From NCBI RefSeq assembly GCF_902459505.1, contig NC_047096.1, positions 12,090,001 to 12,154,000 on the forward strand: a stretch of DNA of 64,000 bases, given 5' to 3'. Below are positions 32,240 to 39,990 of this stretch, piece after piece; position 1 is the stretch's first letter, and every line of letters begins with the position of its first letter. Position numbers and translations under genes: made by a program. This DNA is from Geotrypetes seraphini. Taxonomy: Eukaryota > Chordata > Amphibia > Gymnophiona > Dermophiidae. The notes beneath the pieces are model-generated. The model was not told the origin of the DNA. It saw nothing but the letters and a program-made list of their open reading frames with translations, and searched no databases.

Positions 32240-32560
32240 ACATTGAAACTATGGTTGCCTTCATTGTATTCCAAAACCTGGCTGTTTTTGTCACCTTCCA
32301 TCCTGGGAGGGAAGGTAGAATGGGATGGAGGGAGGGGGGAAGGGGAGGGAGGGAGAGGGGAAGGGAGGGGGGTGATAATGGGGGGATTATGGTTTGTTAT
32401 ATAAATTGTTTGGTAGAATTATAGTATTTTATGATAATATTTTATAGATTATATGGATTGGAATTTTAACTATGTGAAATTATTTGTAAGGAATATCTTT
32501 ATGTATTATATGAATGTATTTTTATTTTGTTCCTTCAATAAAAATGTGAGTTTTTAAATG
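32240..32560 (+). repeat. L1-like LINE 3' end, G-rich
   Basis: This repeats the layout of 29720: CCAAAACCTGGCTGTTTTTG, a G-rich purine tract (GGGAAGGGGAGGGAGGGAG, about 32325-32375), then an AT-rich end closing on TTCAATAAAAATGTGAG. Two copies of the same subfamily, one on each side of the Tigger element, suggest repeated insertion here. Confidence 0.72.
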
Positions 32561-33069
32561 TACCTATATTATGACGGTATGGAGGGAAGAGCGGCATGCT
32601 TGTTTGCCTAGAGCCTGCCCAACAGTTAATCCTGCCGCAATCACACAGAAACTCGTCAAGAGGCCTCTCAAAGTAGCAGTGGCCTTAAAGTATTCTATCA
32701 TGAGTTGCAGTCTTCCTTTCAGGTGTCTCCTCTGCCTCCAGAGCTGCACTGGAAGATGGCAACGAGCACTGCGTGCCTTCTGCATGTGTGCGCAATGATC
32801 CACCTCAGAAGAGAGCTGCAAACCCAGCAGCAAGGGCAGGAAACGGGGCCTAATTTCACCCAGAAAGCTGATGGCTTTTTCAGATAATCAGGGGTTGCAG
32901 AAACATCCTGCACATTTCAAGTTCTTAGAAATCGGAAAGCAGGCATTTAGACCATAAACTGTGGACTTATCTCGCTTTCTGCCTTTCTTCCAAAGCAATT
33001 ACTAGTAATCTCTATCTATCTTACTACTACGCAGACTAGAGAGTCACTTAGAGTGGTGGCTTCTGGCGA
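32561..33069. other. Intergenic DNA, nothing recognised
   Basis: No gene, RNA or repeat family could be supported. Confidence 0.4.
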
Positions 33070-33260
33070 ATACAAAAACAAAAAACTGTGGATACAGATG
33101 TTCTGGAGATAATTTATTATACACTGACATATAAAAACATAAAAATTCAATTTAAATATACAATGATAAAAAATACAGTGATAAAAATCCAACCGGACCT
33201 TACACGGTCCGTGTTTCGGCGAACACACCTTCCTCAGGGGTCCAATGGTTTGCAAACTCA
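33070..33260 (-). mobile_element. Penelope-type repeat carrying a hammerhead ribozyme core
   Basis: A repeat fragment whose - strand contains a hammerhead-type core (given separately) followed by an AT-rich end (ATAATAAATTATCTCCAGAAC). Penelope-like elements carry such ribozymes in their terminal repeats. No Penelope reverse transcriptase was found nearby, so the family name rests on the ribozyme and its layout. Confidence 0.6.
33195..33243 (-). ncRNA. Type-I minimal hammerhead ribozyme, apparently complete
   Basis: Read on the - strand: stem I GGACC pairs with GGUCC; the core CUGAGGA fits the invariant CUGANGA (33237-33231); stem II is GGUG/CGCC with a UGUU loop; then GAAA (33217-33214). 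Stem III is CACG/CGUG with a three-base loop, followed by U and the cleavage base A (33201). All core bases known to be needed are present. Very short stem III is typical of the copies in Penelope-like elements, which often cut best as dimers. Function is inferred from sequence only. Confidence 0.72.
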
Positions 33261-33332
33261 CATATAAAGAATTGAACTGAAAACAGTCTATTGTCTTGAA
33301 ACGTGAGCAAAGAACACCGCAGATGGTTCATA

Positions 33333-33750
33333 GACAAAACCGCCGAAGACAAAGGTGCGCGCCGACAACTGAGTGCAAGACGGAAGCGCGCGCCGAAGAA
33401 AAATAGTGTTTTTAGGGGCTCCGACGGGGGGTTTTGTTGGGGAACCCCCCCCCCCCACTTTACTTAATACAGATCGCGTCGGCATGGGGGGGGTTTGAAA
33501 CCCCCCTCATTATACTGGAAACTTAACTGTTTCCCTGTTTTTATAGGGAAAAAGTGAAGTTTTCAGTAAAATGTGGGGGGTTACAACCCCCCAAACCCCC
33601 CACAACGCGGCGCAATCTGTATAAAGTAAAGTGGGGGAGTTCGCCCCCACACCCCCCGTCGGAGCCCTTTAAAACAGTCATTTTCTTCGGCGCAGGGCTC
33701 CGCGTTGCGCTCAGTTGTCTGCGCGCGCCTTTGTCCCGGCGCTTTTTGAC
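33333..33750. mobile_element. Long foldback DNA element (about 418 bp)
   Basis: The outer arms match as inverted repeats for about 90 bp: left ACAAAGGTGCGCGCCGACAAC, right (other strand) ACAAAGGCGCGCGCAGACAAC, and both hold GGGCTCCGACGGGG. The inner arms (CCCCCACTTTACTTAATACAG and its mirror) extend the palindrome to a short centre at about 33540. It has no coding capacity. The family is not named here. Confidence 0.85.
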
Positions 33751-34284
33751 CTGACACCCCACAGACAAGCTGAAGTAGCAAAAAAAATGCTATAGGGCTT
33801 CTGGTGAGTGACAAATAGCTGAGGTCAAAGCACATCAGTTGATCACGCAAACTCAAAGAACTATCAGTGTGCGCTTTCATCTTTAGGGAGGGTGGGACAT
33901 TTTCAATAGTTATTTACTCAGGTAAATAATTTTTGCCCTCATTATATATAAGGCTTCTGATTTTAGGTTTTAACCAATAAACATCGATAAACCACCCCCA
34001 CTCAAAACAAATTATCAGGAGTATGTAAATCTAAGATGAACATAGAACACGATACAGGTATTATGTGTGCAAATAAGTAGGGTTTAGTATGAACATAGTA
34101 CACCATACTAGTATTATATGTGTATATCCGTAGGATGCTTATGATATGTGTTTGAAAACTATCTCAGAAAATGCTAACTGCATTGTAACACCTTTACAGA
34201 AGCTCATGTATTGTAACATCATTTCAGAAGCTCATGTAAACCACTCTGAACTGATTACCCCAATACAAAAATTAACAAATAAAA
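33751..34284. other. Mostly unassigned; LINE-tail fragment at 34170-34284
   Basis: CATGTAAACCACTCTGAACTG and AAATTAACAAATAAAATG resemble LINE 3' tails of this genome. The rest shows nothing I can name. Confidence 0.45.
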
Positions 34285-34520
34285 TGGGAATTTGTTGACA
34301 ATGTGGAAAAGCAGCTTAGCAGGGTTTTAAAAAGGTTTGGAAATTTCCTAAATGTCCACAAGTCATTATTAAGATTGACTTGGGAAAAATCCACTGGGTT
34401 TTACTCATTTGGGATCGTGCCAAGTACTTGTGACCTGAATTGGCCAACGTTGGAAACAGGATACTGAGCTTGATGGACCTCCAGCCTGTCCCAGTATAGC
34501 AATGCTAATGTTCTTATGGT
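34285..34520 (+). repeat. CR1 LINE 3' end
   Basis: AGCAGGGTTTTAAAAAGGTTTGG begins the remnant, and GGAAACAGGATACTGAGCTTG, GATGGACCT and AATGTTCTTATG form the 3' end. It is the + strand version of the subfamily at 53270. Confidence 0.85.
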
Positions 34521-34659
34521 ATTTAATGGGGAAAAAAAAATCCACTTCCTTTTACTCTGAACTGTGTTATTTTTATTTATAATAATTGTTACATGGCTTT
34601 GTATTTCTAATTGCCTAGCGTAATTATTATTGTGTAAACCGCCATGAACTGATGGTTTG

Positions 34660-35460
34660 GCTAGTTTCAAGTTTCAAGTTTATTAGTTTTTCATATCCCG
34701 ATCATAAAGCAAATATCTGACCGGTTAACAATAAAAATTTAAAATAAAAGAGTAAGAACGAGTTAATAGTGTATTAAAGAGTATAGGGAAAACATATTAA
34801 ACATATACAGACAAACACGACCGTGAGGATGGATGGGGAGGAGGGGAAAAGTTACATGATATTAGAAGAAATGATATAGTGGGAAGGGAAAGAACATGAA
34901 GGGTAATTGTGCGTGATGTTATGAGATGCCCTAATGAAGAAGATGAGAATCGTGAGAGTGTTGAAAATTTAATAGATGAAGTAAGGATTAGGATTTGGTA
35001 AAGGCATCTTGGAATAGGAAAGTTTTAAGATTGGTTTTGAATTTTTGTAGATGATTTTCGTCATGAAGAAATTGAGGGAGAGAATTCCATAAGGTTGGAG
35101 CAGTAATAGAGAAGTTAGTTTTCCTAGTATAGTAGGACTCTTTTAGAGACGGAACAAAAAGAAGTTTTTGATCGGTGGATCGTAAGGATCGGGGAGAGCT
35201 TTTGGGAATTAATAATTTATCGAGGAATAAAGGTAAGTGGGATTGTTTGATTTTGAAGGTAAGCAGTAAGATTTTGTAGGTTATGCGATGTGTGACTGGG
35301 AGCCAATGAGCTTCTTTAAGAAGAGGGGTGACATGTTCAAATTTACCTATTTTGTAGACTAGTTTTATTGCAGTATTTTGAATAAGTTGCAACCGTCGAA
35401 GTTCTTTTTGAGGTAATCCATTTAACAAAGAGTTACAGTAATCCAAATATATAAAAATAA
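34660..35460 (-). repeat. L2-like LINE 3' half with one long readable frame
   Basis: From about 35446 to 34988 the - strand encodes 152 residues of an L2 ORF2 C-terminus: DYCNSLLNGLPQKELRRLQL, HVTPLLKEAHWLPV, RITYKILLLTFK and WNSLPQFL, ending FKTNLKTFLFQDAF. The 3' tail at the left contains TTTCAAGTTTATTAGTTTTTC. An uninterrupted frame of this size suggests it is one of the younger L2 copies here. It is 5' truncated. Confidence 0.92.
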
Positions 35461-35529
35461 TCTATTAATAATAAACTAATAATAATTAGCCCTTTCTCAC
35501 CATTCCTTGGCCTGCCCTGTATCCTCCAC

Positions 35530-35770
35530 TCAGGGCTCCTTTCATCAAGGCACACTAGCGGGGTTAACGCACGTGACTTCTCATCACGTGTTAACCCCGG
35601 CACTGGCCTGAAAACTACCGCCTGTTCAAGGTGTACACTAGTATTTCTCTGTTCCTGGAGGGTTTACAATCGAATCCCTCCACTTTTATCAAGCTGTGCT
35701 AGAGGCTTTTAGTGTGGGACAGCGTGGTAAGTGCTCTGATGCTCATAGGAATTCTTTCGCACAAACACCT
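35530..35770. mobile_element. Fragments of foldback and Harbinger-like elements
   Basis: GGGCTCCTTTCATCAAGGCAC matches the terminus of the element at 48761, and 35690-35765 matches the GATGCTCATAGGAATTC core family of 15490. The two pieces lie side by side without clear outer borders. Confidence 0.5.
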
Positions 35771-36079
35771 GCCTTTCATAGGCTGGTTTCTTAATGCATT
35801 CTGCTTCATCTTTTCAAGCAAGTTCCTTATATTCAACTTGATGTATTTTTCTTTCCAGCTTATGATTTATCTTTAATCTTATCTATTGTTTTGCCTTTTG
35901 TCTTTGTTTTGTTCTATTTCTATCATTTAAATTTCTCCAGAATTCTACTGTTCAACGGCTCCCCCTTCTGCTTCTATTCCTTTCTCTCCTCTCTTCTACC
36001 TTCCAAAGTATTTAGATCAATGCTGTCTTGTTAAAATGTTTTATTTTATTTTTATTTTTCCTCTAACTCTACTTTTCAC

Positions 36080-36245
36080 TTCTCTATTACCCTCCAGGTA
36101 CTTTAGTTAGATTGTGAGCCTTCGGGACAGTAAGGGAATTTTTCAAGTACCTTTCTTATTTCTAATCTTAATGTATATTTTCTGTAAACCGCTTAGAACC
36201 TAACGGATGTAGCGGTATATAAGAAATAAATTACATTACATTACA
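36080..36245 (+). repeat. LINE 3' tail
   Basis: AGATTGTGAGCCTTCGGGACAG, then TGTAAACCGCTTAGAACC and GCGGTATATAAGAAATAAAT, ending in an (ATTAC)n short repeat. This is the source-type tail shared by the tRNA-SINE. Confidence 0.8.
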
Positions 36246-36289
36246 TTTATCCATTCTATGTATTCTTTCCCTGCCATGCCAGTATTTTC

Positions 36290-36440
36290 TGCATTATATT
36301 GTAAATGCTTTCTGACTTTATCTGTTTTTAAGCCCATTATTCTAATTTGTATTTTATCTGTATCCCATGTATTAGCTCACCTTGTGAACCGCCTAGAACT
36401 ATTTCGGTATGGCGGTATATAAGAATATAATTATTATTAT
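36290..36440 (+). repeat. LINE 3' tail, second copy
   Basis: CACCTTGTGAACCGCCTAGAAC and GGCGGTATATAAGAATATAA followed by an ATT short repeat. It is diverged from the copy at 36080. Confidence 0.75.
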
Positions 36441-36647
36441 ACATATGAGGGAGTGCTGAAAAGTTGCCAGCCCAGCCAAGAAGGGAATGATGTGGATATC
36501 GTTCAATCAATGATCTGATACAATGTAAAACATAGAATTTCATCTCTGCAAATTGGCACTCAATGAAATACAGTGGCTAAAGAAAGCTCTGAATTTAGGA
36601 AGTTGGTGGGTTGGGCTGAGAACTTTTCAGCACCCCCCTTGTATGTA
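36440..36647. mobile_element. Mariner-like non-autonomous element
   Basis: Inverted ends near TA: left AGGGAGTGCTGAAAAGTTGCC, right (other strand) AGGGGGGTGCTGAAAAGTTC, continuing into CAGCCCA on both sides. About 208 bp, with no open frame. The second member lies 120 bp downstream. Confidence 0.78.
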
Positions 36648-36765
36648 ATAAAAGTGAGCCAAGTATAGGACAATCAAGCCATTGTGACATCACTGATGAG
36701 GTTGGCTCTTATTGGTGGAATGAGGCATTATGACATCACAATCTCAGTTCTGGAATCTCAGTTCT

Positions 36766-36880
36766 ACAAGAGGGTGCTGAAAAGTTCTCAGCCCAACCGA
36801 GATGAGAATGTCTTGGATATGGTTCAGCCAATGATCTGGTTGGTGGGTTGGGCTGAGAACTTTTCAGTACCCCCTCAAAG
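36766..36880. mobile_element. Mariner-like non-autonomous element, short form
   Basis: AGGGTGCTGAAAAGTTCTCAG at left and, on the other strand, GGGGTACTGAAAAGTTCTCAG at right. Same termini as the element at 36440 but only about 115 bp long. Confidence 0.8.
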
Positions 36881-37071
36881 ACTCTTTTTCTCTGGCTTTC
36901 TAGTCTTTTATTTCTCTCTTGTTGACTATGTTCTTTTCTTGTAGCCTGCCTTTTAATTATCCCAATCACAAGCACTATGGAAGTATACACACACATATAA
37001 GTACTAATCAATCAGTCATTCACACAGACACCTTATCTATTCACCTAGAAATAATTTTACCCATCCAGGTG

Positions 37072-37293
37072 CAGATGTGTGCCACAGTGGTTAGAGCTAC
37101 AGCCTCAGCACCATGAGGTTGTAAATTCAAATCTCATGCTGTTCCTTGTGACCCTGGGAAAGTCACTTCATCCCTTGTTGCTCCAAGTACATTAGGTAGA
37201 GTGTGAACCCTCTGGGACAGATAAGGAAAACTGCTTTGAGTACCTGAATGTAAACCACTTAGGCTATAAATACTAAAAATATAGAAATAAGAA
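37072..37293 (+). repeat. tRNA-derived SINE, copy 3
   Basis: GTGCCACAGTGGTTAGAGC and GTAAATTCAAATCTCATGC are decayed A- and B-box regions. The body TGGGAAAGTCACTTCATCCC and tail follow. It is more diverged than copies 2, 4 and 5. Confidence 0.85.
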
Positions 37294-37311
37294 AAAATAG
37301 TTGCATGTACA

Positions 37312-37765
37312 GTAGAGAATGACACGGTGACAAAATTCATCACCGTTCCCGTCCCCGCGGATAACCGCGGTAAACCATCTTCATGTCATTCTTTAAGAGA
37401 GAGGGAAGAATCAGAGTATAATTGGGCACAACCACTGACCCGCAAGCTTTGAAGAATGCTGGTGTAGAAGGACTGAGGTTGAAACAGACACTACAGAATG
37501 ACAGTCTCTGGTATCCAGAGCAGATATTGTGATGTCATAATGCCTCATTCCACCAGTGCCTAAGAGCCAATTACATCAGTGATGTCACAATGGCTTCATT
37601 ATCCTTGGCTCACATAAGAATCAGAGTATGAATGGCCACAACCACTGACCCACAAGCTTTGCTTTGAAGAATGCTGGCGTAGAAGGACCAAGGTTGAAAT
37701 AGGCACTAGAAAATGACATGGGATTATTTCCCGCGTTTATCCGCGAGTTCAGGAACGGTGACAAA
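37312..37765. mobile_element. Decayed DNA element with inverted ends
   Basis: AGAGAATGACACGGTGACAAA and CCGTTCCCGTCCCCGCGG at left match the shorter member at 61814-62058. The right end has TATCCGCGAGTTCAGGAACG. The interior contains two copies of an AAGAATCAGAGTAT..ATTGGGCACAACC phrase (about 37408 and 37617). Confidence 0.55.
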
Positions 37766-37769
37766 TAAA

Positions 37770-38160
37770 CTTCATAAATCAATGATCACACTCTAAGTCT
37801 AAGACACAAAAGAGTTATTTATATAAATTTCAAAATTTTTGTAATCCTTCAGAACTAACAGTGACTGTACGTCATGAAGTTTAAAGAACTATTACAATTT
37901 ACAGCACTAAGCTTTTTGAAAATCTACAATCCGGTCTCCTGAAGCAGAGATCGAAACGGGGGCCACGTTGGGACCCCTCAAACTAAGCTTAAAAGCTAAG
38001 TGAACATTAATACATCTAATTAACGTAGCGATGGCTGTTTTTCGATAAATGAAGAGAAGATATCACTCTCAATATATTTGAAGGATTACAAAAATGTTGA
38101 CATTTATATAAATACAGTAGCTCTTTTGTGTCTTAGAGCCCTGATCATTGATTTATGAAG
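37770..38160. mobile_element. Penelope-type repeat between 80-bp inverted arms
   Basis: Arms at 37770-37849 and 38081-38160 are inverted copies of each other (CTTCATAAATCAATGATCA and its mirror). Between them is a hammerhead-like core on +: GGTCTC (37933) pairing with GGGACC (37970), CTGAAGC (37939-37945), then GAAA (37953-37956). The last core base is C instead of the invariant A, and stem II is weak, so it is probably inactive. Confidence 0.6.
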
Positions 38161-38361
38161 TTGCAATGACTGGAAGGTGAACTCTTATTGCAGGGAGCTT
38201 TAGTAGCCTTCCCTTCAGAGTTTCATGTCTCTGAGCATTTTATATATTTAATTGATCACTCTCTATAGACAGTTTTTCTATGGAAGTCAGCTTTTTGTTA
38301 CTTTGAATTTCCTTCTGACTTCTGTTCTGCTTTATAAGGAAAAGAGCCATAACCTAGGCTG

Positions 38362-39180
38362 AGACTAAACTAAATTAAACTAAACCTTAGGTTTATATAC
38401 CGCATCATCTCCACAATCGTAGAGCTCGGCACGGTTTACAGGAGTTGAGAGAGAAAGGAACTCCATGAAGGTTTATGGGTATAGAGAAAGGGTGATTGGG
38501 GCTTACGATGCCAAAGATGGGTAAGTATTACATTTTTGAAAACAGCCAGGTTTTCAGATGTTTGCGGAAGAGTTGGAGAGAGCTCAGGGTCCGGAGGGGG
38601 GAGGTAAGGTTGTTCCAGAGTTCAGTGAGTCTGAAGGGGAGGGAGGTCCCTAGTTTTCCTGCGTGGGAAATGCCTTTTAACGAAGGAAAGGATAATTTAA
38701 GTTTGTGAGTGGGTCTGGTGGTATTAAGGGTTAAGGAGTTCCAGGAGAGTGGGATGAAGGGAGGGAGGATGCCATGGAGGATTTTGAAAGTTAGACAGGC
38801 GCATTTAAAGTGGACCCTGGCGATAATCGGAAGCCGGTGGAGCTTGGACAGGAGCGGTGAGACATGGTCGAATTTACTTTTTGCGAAGATGAGCTTGGCC
38901 GCGGCATTCTGGATCCGCTGAAGTCTATGAAGGCTTTTCTTGGTAAGGTAGATTGAGTTGCAGTAGTCCAATCTGGACAGGATGATAGATTGGACGAGAA
39001 CAGTAAAGTGGTTTTGATGGAAATAGGCTATGTGAAGGCTGAAATAGCATTTTTTTTTGGCCAAGGAATTGAGGTGGTCGTTGAAAGACAAAGTGGAGTC
39101 GATGATGATGCCCAGAACATTGCTTGAGGACTCCAGCTGCAGAGTGGAGCCAGAGGACAGGGAGATGGAGGTGGGGAGTT
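38362..39180 (-). repeat. L2-like LINE 3' half
   Basis: The - strand from about 39091 to 38528 has a 187-residue open frame with LSRLDYCNSIYLTKKSLHRL, IQNAAAKLIFAKSKFDHV and LTELWNNL, ending FRKHLKTWLFSKM. The 3' terminus on the left (TATACCGCATCATCTCC) is the one amplified in tandem at 3046-4027. Confidence 0.92.
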
Positions 39181-39379
39181 GGTCAAGTTTAGGGCCGCCT
39201 CACATTTTGAAGATCCGCGTTTTACCCCTTCCCCTAAATTCGCAGTCGTGCGCGTTTATAGTTCTAACTCTCTCTTTAATAAAAGAAGACAAAAGGTATG
39301 CAGTTGTACGCAGTGCGGCATTGACCTAGGAACAGGCAGCAGGCCAAACTTCACAGCTCTTTCAGCAGGATGCACTTTT

Positions 39380-39990
39380 TTTTTTTACCCCTCCCCCTTC
39401 TCCTCTTGCGCCTGGGAACAGGACTCGCGCGCGCGACTCTGCAACCCTCACGAGCTCGCTCGGACCGCAGCCGCCAACCAGGATACGCTGCAGCTCCCAT
39501 CACGTGAACCACCTGTCACAAGAAGCCGCCTCTACCCCCCCCTGCCAGGCCTCGCTGGCTCACCCCGCAGCGTCGGCGCCTCCGATTGGCTCCGCCTGTG
39601 TCGCCTCTTCCGTCAGCCAATGGCAGAGCGCTGCGTGCCCGGATCCAAGATGGCTGCCCCGGAGCGCGAGAGCGGGTGTCTTGAGTGAGGCGGCGGCGGC
39701 CTTTCTGCCCCTGGGGTCCGGGGAAGCGCGCTGGGCCCCCCGCCCGGACGCTCGAGCTCCCAACGCGATATGGCCGCGGATCACAGCAAGCAGTTTTGGA
39801 AGAGGAGTGCCAAGCTTCCGGGGAGGTGAGTGAGGAGCTGGCCCCCCCGGGGGCGAGTGGATGAACCGCCTCGCGGATCCGCTCCGGTCACCGGCCAGCT
39901 TCAACGGGCGCGGCCAGAGTTCTCGGGACTCGGAGGCAAGCTCGCTTGATGCCGAATTTCGCGCACGACGAGGGTCGTCACCTACCTTCC
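39380..39990 (+). promoter_or_regulatory. TBC1D22B: CpG-island promoter of TBC1D22B
   Basis: GC- and CpG-rich block around the start codon. An inverted CCAAT (GATTGGCTCC, about 39584) and a direct one (AGCCAATGG, about 39616) precede a YY1-type element (CAAGATGGCTGCC, 39647-39659), which is often placed at or just after the start site of TATA-less genes. The start codon lies about 110 bp downstream. In human, TMEM217 starts divergently from this promoter; no such gene is seen here. Confidence 0.72.

Noticed and set aside
34988-35446. 152-residue - strand frame as a possible gene
   Set aside because: It is the L2 reverse-transcriptase C-terminus followed by an L2-type 3' tail.
38528-39091. 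187-residue - strand frame just upstream of TBC1D22B, considered as a divergent gene
   Set aside because: The motifs are those of L2-like LINEs and the same 3' end is repeated at 3046-4027.
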